64,000 bases of DNA, taken from assembly GCF_900099895.1 (NCBI RefSeq), contig NZ_FNDY01000007.1:1-64000 (forward strand). Direction: 5' to 3'. Of the stretch, positions 6,967-16,199 are shown one piece after another. The notes under the pieces were generated by a model. That model saw only the letters and a program-made list of their open reading frames with translations. It was not told the DNA's origin and did no database searches. The translations under genes were made by a program, and so were the position numbers. The DNA is from Paenibacillus naphthalenovorans (GTDB taxonomy: Bacteria; Bacillota; Bacilli; Paenibacillales; NBRC-103111). Numbering within the stretch: the stretch's first letter is position 1; every line of letters begins with the position of its first letter.

Positions 6967-8792
6967 CGAATAACACCGCCTTGTGCCTGATAATACTGCG
7001 TGCTGCCTGTGATCGTATTTGAACCAGCCAACATTATCGTCGAATTATAAGCGGATGCGCCTACGTTGTTATTGCTGCCTGTGCATCCGGCTAACCCTGC
7101 ACGCGACTGGTTAGTAACGATAATTGCATGGTGACGGTTGGATACGTTGCACGCATTTACAAATACGGATGGCGAATATGAAATATTTATTCCGTGCTGC
7201 GCCGCTGCTGCCGCCGATATATTAATGCTGCTCAACGTCACCGCGCCCGGGTTTTCATCAACCAAGCAAGCCGGTCCATCCGTTTTTAGTAATGTGCATG
7301 TTGCTCCGCCCATGTTCACCTTTATGGTATTTCGGGCAATGTTCAAGGCCCATGTGTCATAATTGCCTAATGCGTTTAGATAAATGTACCCATTGCCAAC
7401 AAACCCCTTAATGTTGAAGTCGCTTGCGTATGACCCGGCCGCAATATTAATGGTGATTGTATGGTTAATAACCGGCGGCAAGTTGTTTATAACGGACTGG
7501 AATGTACGTTTTGCTGTGGCGGCACTTCGGCCATCGTTTGCGTCACTACCTGTCGGTGAAATATACCAATTTTCGTCTTGCTCCGTTGCAAGTGCAAACC
7601 GCAATTTACGGTCCCAAAACGTGGCATAATTGCTTTGTGCCTTTCCGGGTAATGCATAATAGAAATGGACCGGTTGCAAGTCCTTGGTGGCATAGCCATT
7701 GTCTATAATAACGGCCCTCGTTTGGGCATATGGAGCGGCTTGCTTCCATGAATCCGCGTTCCATATAGGTTGATATCCGTTTTGGACCCAAATACTTTCA
7801 GCCCCGCTGAAACGTGTTCCAATGACGTTGACATAATCGGCTGTGGAGTCACCAAACGCTAATTGGTTTGTACTTGTGTTTGTCCCTCCGTTACCCGGTT
7901 TGACCCATACTTGGAAATTGTTATTACTTGAATCGTTGCGACCCTTGAAAATTCCTTGATTAGCAGTCAGTCTCCCCGCGTCATCAAATATGAATTGGTT
8001 GACCCAATCCCAATCCTCTCCATCTACTGTGGCGGACGGTGCCAAAATTAAACTGTTGGCCGTTGGGTGATGGAGAACCATGCTTTTATACCCGCTAAGC
8101 TTGGATACAATCGGGTATGCAACGGTGTAATAAGTTGTCCCGCCAATCGTCCCGCCGCCGGAATGTAATATGTCGTATACCGTGGTTTCTCCCCCGCCAA
8201 CTGTCGGGCGATACTTCAATCCATTGGCGACCAAATGCAACGGTTTGAACACCGTGCCGGAGTGTACCGAAAGGACTTCGCCAACGTCCTTGGTGCCGTT
8301 GTATTGTAAATAAATAAACTTGTTTAAGTCCGTTGACAAGGTTGCTCTAATTTGCCCTGTCGAACTTAGTAGCGACGTGGCAAGAAAATTCAATGCCGAA
8401 ACACTACCGTTGGAATCCCTTGCGGCAATTGTGTTGGCAGTTGTGGCCGTGGTGGCGTGCATACCGTCAAGCATGTCCGCGTTCAGGTTTGAGACAAGAG
8501 TCGTACTGACAACCGAAAGAGGGGCCGTACCAGTCGCAAGGCTGCTCTTGATCTGGCCGGTCATCGTTTGGCTACCGTCAAGGAGAAGCGGAACCTTTGT
8601 CAACGCGACGGTGGGGTCAAGCTTTGGCCCTTTACCAGCTGCGCCGCTATGATCGTGCCCGCCTCCAGCGGTCGTCGCCGCGAATAATGCGTCGATAATG
8701 TTGTTGTCCGCGTTGAAATCGGCCATTTGAACACGGTCAGAGGCGATCCAGCTATTCAGCGACAAATTAAGCGTCTTGTTTGTCGAAGCCAC
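6963..8792 (-). CDS. Phage tail fibre / receptor-binding protein with beta-helix region
   Basis: 609 aa, GTG start with GGAGGACATCAA upstream. The N-terminus (NSWIASDRVQMADFNADN) and the motif HDHSGAAGKGPKL near residue 45 are typical of phage tail fibres that attach at the baseplate. A central repetitive beta region follows. Residues 400-600 carry a pectate-lyase-like right-handed beta-helix signature beginning YISPTGSDANDGRSAATAKR. It probably recognises the host cell surface. No chaperone or invertase cassette is seen next to it. Confidence 0.85.
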   Translation of the reverse strand: MASTNKTLNLSLNSWIASDRVQMADFNADNNIIDALFAATTAGGGHDHSGAAGKGPKLDPTVALTKVPLLLDGSQTMTGQIKSSLATGTAPLSVVSTTLVSNLNADMLDGMHATTATTANTIAARDSNGSVSALNFLATSLLSSTGQIRATLSTDLNKFIYLQYNGTKDVGEVLSVHSGTVFKPLHLVANGLKYRPTVGGGETTVYDILHSGGGTIGGTTYYTVAYPIVSKLSGYKSMVLHHPTANSLILAPSATVDGEDWDWVNQFIFDDAGRLTANQGIFKGRNDSSNNNFQVWVKPGNGGTNTSTNQLAFGDSTADYVNVIGTRFSGAESIWVQNGYQPIWNADSWKQAAPYAQTRAVIIDNGYATKDLQPVHFYYALPGKAQSNYATFWDRKLRFALATEQDENWYISPTGSDANDGRSAATAKRTFQSVINNLPPVINHTITINIAAGSYASDFNIKGFVGNGYIYLNALGNYDTWALNIARNTIKVNMGGATCTLLKTDGPACLVDENPGAVTLSSINISAAAAAQHGINISYSPSVFVNACNVSNRHHAIIVTNQSRAGLAGCTGSNNNVGASAYNSTIMLAGSNTITGSTQYYQAQGGVIR

Positions 8793-8807
8793 TTGATGTC
8801 CTCCTTT

Positions 8808-9374
8808 CTATGGTTTCCATACCTCAAATTCGGCCCAAGTCAGGCCGTCGCCGGTTTCGGCTTCAATGCGGCTCCAAGTTGTTGAGCCAGCCTCCAATTC
8901 GCTCCATACCAAGTAGGAAAACTCATACTGCATGATCAGGTGAGCAGGCTTGATTTCCTCAAGCGTCTTGGTCAAGTCAGAAAGGTTCGGCGGGATGCCT
9001 CGTGCCCCGATGAAGTGAACAATGAAACGGTGCTCGCTAGGAAACTCCAAGACTTCGACATCTCCGTTCGAGTACACTTCGGCGACCGTTTCGATCAGCT
9101 TTGTCGTGATCGTACCGGTTCCCCGCAACTTCCCAAGAACGCGGGATTGTCGCTGATCGTCCGGCGTTCCTTCAGCACTCGGCAAAGCGAGCATCAGCTC
9201 CCAGCGCGTGAGAAAAGCTGAAGCCGTGCTTCCAAAAATCTCATTGAACGACTGCTCGGTTGCGCTCTCCAAATCGGAGAATCGCTTCGCCAATACTTGC
9301 AAGTGCTTGTAAAGGGTTGTCGTTTCCGCCGATGTATCGCCGAATGGAACCATCGAACGAATATACTCGAACAT
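8808..9374 (-). CDS. Baseplate/tail protein, Mu gp48 (YmfQ) family
   Basis: 188 aa. It begins with SMVPFGDTSAETTTLYKHL and has LPSAEGTPDDQRQSRVLGKL near residue 75 and FIVHFIGARGIPPNL later, the pattern of the gp48/YmfQ (DUF2313) family. The family completes the baseplate next to the gp47/J protein. It sits right after the baseplate J gene (4-nt gap), as in Mu and PBSX. Confidence 0.88.
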   Translation of the reverse strand: MFEYIRSMVPFGDTSAETTTLYKHLQVLAKRFSDLESATEQSFNEIFGSTASAFLTRWELMLALPSAEGTPDDQRQSRVLGKLRGTGTITTKLIETVAEVYSNGDVEVLEFPSEHRFIVHFIGARGIPPNLSDLTKTLEEIKPAHLIMQYEFSYLVWSELEAGSTTWSRIEAETGDGLTWAEFEVWKP

Positions 9375-9378
9375 AGCG

Positions 9379-10452
9379 TCACCCCTTCAGCATAGTTACG
9401 GTTCCCAATACCGCAATCTCGTCGGATGTCAGCACTACATTTTGAGTCGGCACGGCCACCGTAACGTCCTTGATTTCCGCAACGTCCAGTACCGTATTGA
9501 TGATTTGAGCGACACGAACGACTCCACCGACACCCACACCGTTGATATATTGCTGCAGCGCCGTCTGGATTGCAGGCTCCAGCGATGACGTGGAATCCGT
9601 GTAGTACGTCAGGGTTACATTGACCGTCACGGCGACCGGCCCGCGAACAAGCACATCGGCGTTGACCGGCTTTTTGTCGTCAATATGATCTTGCACCTGC
9701 TGCAGCAGCGCCGAGGAAGGCATGCCGTCCGAAGATACGACAACCACATCCACGGTACCCGCGCCACGCGCCATCGGGATACAGTTCGCCGATACGATAC
9801 CGGTGACTTCCTTGGCCCAGCGTTCGTAATCCCGTTTCGATCCGCCAGTTTCAGGATTCTGTATAGTTTCCATGAATCGCTGCTTCAGCTCCTTGTCCGA
9901 TTCTGTGTCGGTACCGCCCGAAAGCCCGGCTGCATCGACGCGGATTGTTTCAATGCCGACCACCGCGACGCCTGTTTCAATGAGCACCGTGTTCGGCGCT
10001 AAATTTCCGGCCTTTCCGAGATTGATCGCCTCAACATCGACCGTCACGCTCGTCCCGCCAGCCGGGATCGCAGCTGCTGCCTTCGTCTGGACAGAGACTT
10101 TTTTGTCGTTTGTCGATAACACCGTGCCCACTGGAATGTTGATTGTGAACGGGGCAGGAGAGGAGCGACCGACGATTATCTTGCCTGCGGACTTCGTTCC
10201 GACTTTCCGCGAAATGCTTCGTTCCATGACGCGACGATCCAGATATTCGCCAGTTAGTGAATCATCATCAACAAAGAACAGATGAAGCAGCCGCTGCAGC
10301 ATGTAGTAATACTCGCCAAACAAACGAGCTGTAATCTCCCAATAGGTTCGATTGGCCGAACCTGATGACCAGTCAGTAAGACCGGCATCAGCCAGCTCCG
10401 GGCGAACCTCGTTCAAGATATCTTCCCGCGTCTTAAATTGTAATTCCGTCAT
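9379..10452 (-). CDS. Baseplate J-like protein (Mu gp47 / XkdT)
   Basis: 357 aa. Features are an N-terminal VRPELADAGLTDWSSGSANR, a central SGGTDTESDKELKQRFME near residue 180 and the C-terminal NTVLDVAEIKDVTV, the standard baseplate J family layout. It forms the outer wedge of the contractile-tail baseplate. It overlaps the gp46/gp25-like gene by 20 bp. Confidence 0.93.
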   Translation of the reverse strand: MTELQFKTREDILNEVRPELADAGLTDWSSGSANRTYWEITARLFGEYYYMLQRLLHLFFVDDDSLTGEYLDRRVMERSISRKVGTKSAGKIIVGRSSPAPFTINIPVGTVLSTNDKKVSVQTKAAAAIPAGGTSVTVDVEAINLGKAGNLAPNTVLIETGVAVVGIETIRVDAAGLSGGTDTESDKELKQRFMETIQNPETGGSKRDYERWAKEVTGIVSANCIPMARGAGTVDVVVVSSDGMPSSALLQQVQDHIDDKKPVNADVLVRGPVAVTVNVTLTYYTDSTSSLEPAIQTALQQYINGVGVGGVVRVAQIINTVLDVAEIKDVTVAVPTQNVVLTSDEIAVLGTVTMLKG

Positions 10453-10831
10453 CGTTTATCACCCCTTGCAGAACGACATTGCTGCCGTCGCCGTTCCGGT
10501 ACCGGTACACAACTCGGAACCGGGTCGTGCGGTCTTCATTTGCGAGATAGACCTCCACCCGGACTAACTGGACGCGCTGTTCACCTTGAACACAACGGCT
10601 TATACCGTCTTGCGCCTTCTGGACGAAGTCATCATTCATCGGATCGCCGAGCATGTCATATACAGGGTTGCCATAGGTTGGGTCATAGAACAGGCTCCCG
10701 AGTGGAGTTTTCAGGCGCCGGATAAGCGCCAAATCGATGTTCTTGCCGCCGGATGCCAACGCATAGTCGCCTTGATTCGTGATGCGGTGATCATCGTCAA
10801 GATGGAAGTCGGTACCGGCCCAATCTTTCAT
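10433..10831 (-). CDS. Baseplate wedge protein, GPW/gp25 type (Mu gp46, XkdS-like)
   Basis: 132 aa. DFHLDDDHRITNQGDYALASG followed by RRLKTPLGSLFYDPTYGN near residue 38 is the gp46/DUF2634-GPW/gp25 pattern. It is part of the baseplate wedge. It overlaps the upstream spike gene by 4 bp (ATGA). Confidence 0.85.
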   Translation of the reverse strand: MKDWAGTDFHLDDDHRITNQGDYALASGGKNIDLALIRRLKTPLGSLFYDPTYGNPVYDMLGDPMNDDFVQKAQDGISRCVQGEQRVQLVRVEVYLANEDRTTRFRVVYRYRNGDGSNVVLQGVINDDGITI

Positions 10832-11040
10832 GTGACACCTCCGATCTCAGCGATTACAACGCCGTCGTTCAATTGGCCGTTCACGAACACGACCACAACC
10901 TCCGCACCGTCAAGCGGCACCCCGACATGAACCGCTGTTCGAATCCAATCAGTTTCTATTTTGAAGAGGGGAAGGAAGACCTTAACGAGCTGTTCCGTTT
11001 CGTTCCTGCCGGTGATGACTCCCGCTTGTGGTGTCGTCAT
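10828..11040 (-). CDS. Small baseplate spike-like protein (gpV/OB-type)
   Basis: 70 aa, beta-rich, with VGVPLDGAEVVVVFVNGQ and NDGVVIAEIGG, which look like the OB-fold of baseplate assembly protein V / Mu gp45. It is much shorter than gpV, so it may be only the OB module or the PBSX XkdR equivalent. Assignment rests on the slot between the gpD-like and gp46-like genes. Confidence 0.65.
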   Translation of the reverse strand: MTTPQAGVITGRNETEQLVKVFLPLFKIETDWIRTAVHVGVPLDGAEVVVVFVNGQLNDGVVIAEIGGVT

Positions 11041-12095
11041 AACTTCGCCCCCTGATAATCGTATAAGTCTTGTCTGTACTGTTGGGCCGTTTCCGGCCTT
11101 ACGTTCGTAATGTCAACCTCGGACGTGGCTCCCATCTTGCTGATGGAATGCGTCACCCTGTCGATATAATAATCGCCGTCGAACCGTCCGCAGCCTTCGG
11201 TTGCAACCTTGCGCTCGGCGATTAGCTCCGGGACTAGCGGCCCCCAAGCCCTTCCGGTAATCACTTGGCGGCTCCATTCCTTCAACCGCTTTTGCGCAAG
11301 GGTTTGGGCCAGCTCCGGCGTTGTTGCCTTGGATTCGTAGACAATGCGTTCTTTCACTTGGCCCATTTGCTGAATGAGGAAGTCATCTTTTGCGCTGGCT
11401 TCGATAAGTCGCTTTTTGTGCCAGTGACGAACGGTAACGGTATTGACAACTCCTACAGCGGAGTCGTCAAATTCGAGGGTACAGTTCTCATAACCGCGCT
11501 TCCGTGAGAATTTATGAACGACCGCCTCGTCTGTTTCGTCTTGCCGGGGACCGAAATAGAGCTGTTTGTCTTTATCGACATAGCAGATGAACCCTTCCCG
11601 ATCTGCCAGCATCTGCAGGATGTCCCATTCCTTTTTGTCGCTGAACATTTCTTTGTCGAGAGTGGCTACGCCTGGCGTAACGACCGGCGTAAGACCGTAT
11701 TTATTCGCCAGCAGAATCGCGATTTCATCGGAACTTTGATTCGCGAAAGCGATGCTGCTGTCGGTGTCAAGGTACCGGGCTGAATAGTCGCGCCCGATGA
11801 TCTGAACCGTTTTTTCAGCAGCGAAACTCGGCTTTACACCGTCGATTTTGCCGGTAAAGACGTGCTGCAACTCCTGTTTGGACCAGCGACCCGGATCGTT
11901 GACGAAGCCTAGATAGATGCGAACTTCCTGCTCCTTGCGAAGCCAATCCGACAGCATGTTCTCGTTGTTCAGCTGAATTTCAAATGAATCTGCAGCAAAG
12001 TACAACGTATTCTCTAGCCGCATATCGATCAGGTCGTCCCAGCGGACGGTTGCGCCTTCCACCTCAACAATGGCCCTCGGTGCATCCATACTCAT
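11037..12095 (-). CDS. Baseplate hub protein, late control D / Mu gp44 (XkdQ) family
   Basis: 352 aa. IEVEG-type start, then QVRIYLGFV near residue 75, FTGKIDGVKPSF near 100, IIGRDYSARYLDTD near 120 and LADREGFICYVDKDKQLYFG near 190 are the successive motifs of gpD-type hub proteins. It links tube and spike. It overlaps the following small spike gene by 4 bp. Confidence 0.9.
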   Translation of the reverse strand: MSMDAPRAIVEVEGATVRWDDLIDMRLENTLYFAADSFEIQLNNENMLSDWLRKEQEVRIYLGFVNDPGRWSKQELQHVFTGKIDGVKPSFAAEKTVQIIGRDYSARYLDTDSSIAFANQSSDEIAILLANKYGLTPVVTPGVATLDKEMFSDKKEWDILQMLADREGFICYVDKDKQLYFGPRQDETDEAVVHKFSRKRGYENCTLEFDDSAVGVVNTVTVRHWHKKRLIEASAKDDFLIQQMGQVKERIVYESKATTPELAQTLAQKRLKEWSRQVITGRAWGPLVPELIAERKVATEGCGRFDGDYYIDRVTHSISKMGATSEVDITNVRPETAQQYRQDLYDYQGAKL

Positions 12096-12108
12096 GAGCT
12101 CACCACCT

Positions 12109-12672
12109 TCACACCGGAATCGTCAGTTTTTGCCCGATAGCCAATTTGCGCGGATTCGTGATGCCGTTGGCCGAGGCGATGGTCTCCCAATCAACCCCGT
12201 TTTCTTGCCCGATCTGCCAAAGCGTATCGCCTTGCTTAACGACGTACTCCTTGGCTTCGGTATCGGCTGCGGCGATTTGCGGCTCCTCAACCGTTTCGCT
12301 GCCGCTGCCATCATCCACAACCGGCGAGCTGACCTTCACGATCAGCTCGATAGTGTAGCGGATATAATCGAATCGGATGATCTTCTTGTTAAACGACTTG
12401 ATGCGCACATCCGCCGCGATCTCTCCGTAACGCCAGCGCAACCATGTGCCTTTGTCCTTTTCCTCTTCGATCAGCAGCGTTTGCTTGTATGCCTCATCGC
12501 CGCGCAGCAAGCCGGACCAGCTTGCTATTTTTTCGCTTGGCCCGACATCCTGATACCGTGGAGCGCCGCCGGGTACATCGATCTTAGCGATGTCCCGACC
12601 GCTGCTAATGTCAATTTCGCGCTCTGGCGCAAGTTCAAATGTGAAATCGCCAATCGTACACGTATTCGCCAT
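12109..12672 (-). CDS. LysM-domain tail protein (XkdP / Mu gp43 position)
   Basis: 187 aa with the start at MANTCTIGDFTFEL, because AAGGAGCG lies upstream of it; a longer frame would run into the tape measure gene. The N-terminal 120 residues are a beta-rich tail domain. Residues 138-187 are one LysM domain (YVVKQGDTLWQIGQENGVDW). It joins tube and baseplate hub and may contact peptidoglycan. Confidence 0.87.
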   Translation of the reverse strand: MANTCTIGDFTFELAPEREIDISSGRDIAKIDVPGGAPRYQDVGPSEKIASWSGLLRGDEAYKQTLLIEEEKDKGTWLRWRYGEIAADVRIKSFNKKIIRFDYIRYTIELIVKVSSPVVDDGSGSETVEEPQIAAADTEAKEYVVKQGDTLWQIGQENGVDWETIASANGITNPRKLAIGQKLTIPV

Positions 12673-12676
12673 TTGC

Positions 12677-15274
12677 TCACGCTCCTTGCCATACTTGCTT
12701 TTTGACGCCGCGAGACGCGATGTACTTGTCGTCGACCGCGCGGCGAACGCCGATCTCCGCTTCCTTGGCGTCGTTCGCATAAATCGTGATGTCAATCTTG
12801 CGATTATCGTTGACGTTCATGCCGCCTTGTGGCCGCTGCAGCAACGTCTTGTTTTCTTGACCCATGCGCTGCGGGAACGGAACGATGTCGGAGGCCGGAA
12901 CGTTTGGCCGCTCGATGCGGGGTAGGCTGGCCGGGAACGGAATGACATTGTCCATATTCGGGATATTGGCCGTCGGTACGGTAGGCGCGGCCACCTGAAT
13001 GTCCGATAGCCCGGAGCAGATTTGCGCTGCCGTTCCTTTGACCGACTTAGCGACGCTCGGCAATCCAGCGTCAATGCCACCGGCGAACATTTTCATGAAA
13101 TTCGGTGCCCATTGATCCGAATTGGAGGCAGGCCCGGCCTCGGTAGGCGAGGAGAAGCCAAGAAACTTCTTGATAATGCCGCCTGCATTCGTCACGGCTT
13201 CCTTGACCCAGTCGATGCCTTTCTTGATGCCGTCCGCGATCATTTTCATCATGTTCTTGCCCCATTCGAGAGCATCATACGGCAGAAGGTTAAGCACGCC
13301 CATGATGATGCCGCCTATTGGGTTAATCGCGGCTAGAATGAGCGTCGGCCAGTTTGATTTGATCCATTCCCATATCGCGGTGATCTTGTCTCGGAATCCG
13401 AGGAAGTTGTTCTTCCATGCGAGAATTGCACCGGTGATGATCGCCGTCACGCCGAGAATGATCCAGCCGATCGGTCCCATGCCAATGAACCAAGCGAGCG
13501 CGATCCGCGCTCCCATAAGCAGCGCCTGTACACCTACCGTCAAGAAGCTTGCGCCGATCCGCGCCAGCCATACAGCTCCTTGAACGCCAAAGCGTCCCAG
13601 CGCCATTAGGCCGCTACCGGCACCTCGAACCAAGAACATGAAACCGTTCCATCCGACCCGGCCCAGCGAAGATAAAGCTCGCGCGCCTCCCTGAATGAGT
13701 TGCTGGAGAATAGGGAAATCCTTGAACAATGCCTTCAACCCGGCAGTAAAAACGCCGTTTCCGACCGTCCGAAAGAAAGTGAACGCCTTCGTCGCATCGC
13801 CGACATATTTACCGAATCGGATAAAGCCGCCGCCCATTGAAAACAATGGGCCGAGCACGACACCCTGAACGATTTTAAGAGCACCTATTCCGATGCGTAG
13901 TAATGCTAACCCTGCAATAGTTTGGATGATTACTCGGGTTAATTGCGGATGAGCGGCCGTCCACTTCGCGAGTACATCAATCAGCTCCAGTCCTTTTTTC
14001 GCAAGCTGCTTCACTTCGTCAAGAACAACCCCGCCAGAAGATGCGTTGAAGGTTTCCCAAGCTCCTTGCATCTGTTCAAACAAACCGACGGTCGTTGCCT
14101 GAAGCTCGTTAACCTGCTTTTGAATTTCCATCGACTGCTTTGCTGCTTCTGTCGTCGCTTCATATGAACCTTTACCTTCAGCAGCGAGAGCAATAGCGGC
14201 ACGCATACCTTCCTCGCCAAACGCTTGCTTGAACAATAGGAGCGTCTGCGCAACGTTCTGCTTGCTGCTTGCCAGCTGATCAAGCTGCTCTTTCGGAAGC
14301 AAATTCCCCTTCGAGTCCACAATGTCTTTCAACTCAACGCCGTTTGACTTAAATGCAGCACGAACGGTATCGACCAATGCTTGGGCGCTTTTGATTTGCC
14401 CTTTATCGTTAAATACCGCGCCTTCGCCGCCTTTGATCTTCCAAGTGCCGTCTTGTTTCTTTTCAAAAGTTGCGTTCTTCAGCATCCCAAGCTTCGCCAT
14501 CGCTTCACCGGCTTGATCGTCAATCTTGGTCAATGCGAGCAATAGGTTATTCAGGGAGCTGCCACTCAAGTTGTTCAAGCCTTGGTTAAAAAGCGTGCCG
14601 ATCAAGAGTGATGTTTCCTTGGCCGTCAATCCGAGGGTATTGGCACTCATACCAGCAAGCTGCATGCTGTACATGATCTCCTGAACGCCAGCGGAGGATG
14701 CGTTCGATGCACGGTTAATGTCATCCGCCACCTGCATAAGCTGGTCGCCATTGACTTTGAACATGTTCGACATCTTGGCGATGCTTTCGGCAGCTGTTAC
14801 TGGAGCGACTTCAGCCGTTTGTGCCAGATAGATCGCTGCTGCAGCCCCACCTGCTAACACGTCTTTCACGTCCATCCCCGCGCGGATAAGCGTCGTCATA
14901 CCGTCTGCAGCTTCCTTGGAACTAAATGCCGTATCCGCGCCCAATTTAACCGCGAGCGCCTCCAACTCTTTCAATTGCTTCTTCAGTTCCTCGGCTGGCT
15001 TGCTAGCATCATATTGGGCGATCTCCAGCCGTTTAATCGCATATTCCAAGTTTGCTGCTGCTTTCACTGATGATTCGATAGGAGCGAGCATAGCGGCACC
15101 AGCCGCCGCATCTTTGATACCACTGGCGCGAAGGTCATTCATCTTCTGCACTTTTTGCCGAAGTGCGTCATAGCTTGCACCAAGATCGCTAACCTGCTGT
15201 TTAACAGCACGGATCGTCGTACCCATGTTATTAACAGCAGTAAGCACAAGGGCGACCTGCATACTGGTGGACAT
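12677..15274 (-). CDS. Tail tape measure protein
   Basis: 865 aa, the longest phage gene. Residues 1-440 are TP901-type tape measure sequence with coiled coils (AVKQQVSDLGASYDALRQKV) and TMP motifs (LGADTAFSSKEAADGMTTLI). Residues 450-660 contain several hydrophobic segments. The C-terminus has FLGFSSPTEAGPASNSDQWA, usual in tape measures. It sets tail length and takes part in DNA ejection. Ribosome binding site GAGGAGGTGAGG. It follows the frameshifted chaperone gene in the usual order, but a plus-strand moron lies between them. Confidence 0.95.
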   Translation of the reverse strand: MSTSMQVALVLTAVNNMGTTIRAVKQQVSDLGASYDALRQKVQKMNDLRASGIKDAAAGAAMLAPIESSVKAAANLEYAIKRLEIAQYDASKPAEELKKQLKELEALAVKLGADTAFSSKEAADGMTTLIRAGMDVKDVLAGGAAAAIYLAQTAEVAPVTAAESIAKMSNMFKVNGDQLMQVADDINRASNASSAGVQEIMYSMQLAGMSANTLGLTAKETSLLIGTLFNQGLNNLSGSSLNNLLLALTKIDDQAGEAMAKLGMLKNATFEKKQDGTWKIKGGEGAVFNDKGQIKSAQALVDTVRAAFKSNGVELKDIVDSKGNLLPKEQLDQLASSKQNVAQTLLLFKQAFGEEGMRAAIALAAEGKGSYEATTEAAKQSMEIQKQVNELQATTVGLFEQMQGAWETFNASSGGVVLDEVKQLAKKGLELIDVLAKWTAAHPQLTRVIIQTIAGLALLRIGIGALKIVQGVVLGPLFSMGGGFIRFGKYVGDATKAFTFFRTVGNGVFTAGLKALFKDFPILQQLIQGGARALSSLGRVGWNGFMFLVRGAGSGLMALGRFGVQGAVWLARIGASFLTVGVQALLMGARIALAWFIGMGPIGWIILGVTAIITGAILAWKNNFLGFRDKITAIWEWIKSNWPTLILAAINPIGGIIMGVLNLLPYDALEWGKNMMKMIADGIKKGIDWVKEAVTNAGGIIKKFLGFSSPTEAGPASNSDQWAPNFMKMFAGGIDAGLPSVAKSVKGTAAQICSGLSDIQVAAPTVPTANIPNMDNVIPFPASLPRIERPNVPASDIVPFPQRMGQENKTLLQRPQGGMNVNDNRKIDITIYANDAKEAEIGVRRAVDDKYIASRGVKKQVWQGA

Positions 15275-15298
15275 ATAGCCTCACCTCCTCGCATGTGG

Positions 15299-15304
15299 TA
15301 TAAT
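15299..15304 (+). promoter_or_regulatory. Extended -10 promoter of the plus-strand moron
   Basis: TGGTATAAT gives a perfect TATAAT with a TGn extension, 31 bp before the moron ATG. No good -35 is visible at 17 bp, which is normal for extended -10 promoters. Confidence 0.65.
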
Positions 15305-15335
15305 CAGGAAAAACGGATCGAACGGAGGATGATTC

Positions 15336-15611
15336 ATGTTCGGGTTTTTCAAGAGCTTTGCCTTAATCGCTCAGTTTATTCTCTCGTTTGCTACAGCTAT
15401 CGTCGCAGCCATTTTTATAGTCCCTATTGCGTGGCTCTGCGCTGAAGGAGTCAGCATTTTCCTGTTTGGACCAGCATGGATGTGGTTTATAATCATGCTG
15501 ATCGTGGCACTCGGCACGGCGGTCGCTAAATATGAGCCACAAATACGAAAAATGCAGATGAACTTCGCTGCAGCTCGCCAATCTTTTAAGAGCGCCAACA
15601 GCAACAAATAA
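15336..15611 (+). CDS. Moron: small two-helix membrane protein on the opposite strand
   Basis: 91 aa. Two hydrophobic helices (residues about 8-32, FALIAQFILSFATAIVAA; and 40-65, FLFGPAWMWFIIMLIVAL) are followed by a basic, amphipathic C-terminus. It has its own extended -10 promoter, a GGAGGAT ribosome binding site and a terminator. It runs against all the surrounding late genes, inserted between tail chaperone and tape measure. This is the classic layout of a moron expressed from the prophage. Superinfection exclusion is a reasonable guess for a small membrane moron but is not shown by sequence. Confidence 0.85.
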   Translation: MFGFFKSFALIAQFILSFATAIVAAIFIVPIAWLCAEGVSIFLFGPAWMWFIIMLIVALGTAVAKYEPQIRKMQMNFAAARQSFKSANSNK

Positions 15612-15612
15612 G

Positions 15613-15650
15613 AGAGACGGTTTCCCGTTTTATCGGGTCCGTCTCTTTTT
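15613..15650 (+). terminator. Terminator of the moron
   Basis: AGAGACGG..CCCG, loop, CGGG..CCGTCTCT (15613-15646) is followed by TTTTT. The T-run is good only in the plus direction; on the minus strand the hairpin is followed by CTTATTTG, so late transcription in the other direction may pass. Confidence 0.88.
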
Positions 15651-16137
15651 CATTCCTCGCTGTCCGAGCCTTCCAACTGCTGCTCACACATCCATTCGAA
15701 CGACTCCCAAACCGCCTCGCGCATATCGTCCGAAAGGGCGAGCCATTCGTTCAACGCTACTCGGCCTTCGAGCTGGACCCATCGGTAGAGGTCGAGTTGC
15801 CCAGCAAAAAACGGGCGGCTTCCTTGGCTTTATCCCGTTTTTCTTCCGTCATTCCGAACATTTCGGTATGGACGGTGGCGTAGAATTGGACGTCGTCATC
15901 GTCCCAATCGTTGAACAAATTCAGGAAGCTGGTTGCATCGACCGGCTGGCCGTCTACCGAAACGACGCATTTCGCTTTCAAGGCTTGTTCAACGTGTAGC
16001 GTGCCGCCGACCACGTTCTCGTCGCTGATCGGGACGATATCAAGCACGTTGGCGCGATCTAAGCCTTTCGGTTTGCGGAATGTGATCACCTTGCCGCTTG
16101 GCAAGGTTAAAGGGCCGTATACTTTGTTTGCAGTCAT
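15650..16137 (-). CDS. Tail assembly chaperone, -1 frameshift long form (GT type)
   Basis: The short form has the slippery heptamer T_TTT_TTG in frame at plus 15805-15811. A -1 slip there enters a frame that stays open for 51 codons (AGQLDLYRWVQLEG... to the stop at 15650), giving 162 aa. The extension carries LYRWV and EAVWESFEWM, like downstream frames of phage chaperone pairs. This matches the lambda G/GT and P2 E/E' strategy. Both products help tape measure and tube assembly. The long form ends just before the moron terminator hairpin. Confidence 0.8.
15757..16137 (-). CDS. Tail assembly chaperone, short form (Mu gp41 / XkdN-like)
   Basis: 126 aa, acidic, with KPKGLDRANVLDIVPISDEN near residue 23 and a C-terminal DKAKEAARFLLGNST. 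It sits between tube and tape measure, the fixed place of the tail chaperone. Ribosome binding site GAGGAGG upstream of ATG. The last part of the gene contains the frameshift site that makes the longer product. Confidence 0.85.
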   Translation of the reverse strand: MTANKVYGPLTLPSGKVITFRKPKGLDRANVLDIVPISDENVVGGTLHVEQALKAKCVVSVDGQPVDATSFLNLFNDWDDDDVQFYATVHTEMFGMTEEKRDKAKEAARFLLGNSTSTDGSSSKAE

Positions 16138-16199
16138 GGGGGAAATCCTCCTCGATTTCTAATGATTTGTGAGACTAATTGCGAATCGTTTGCAGGTCG

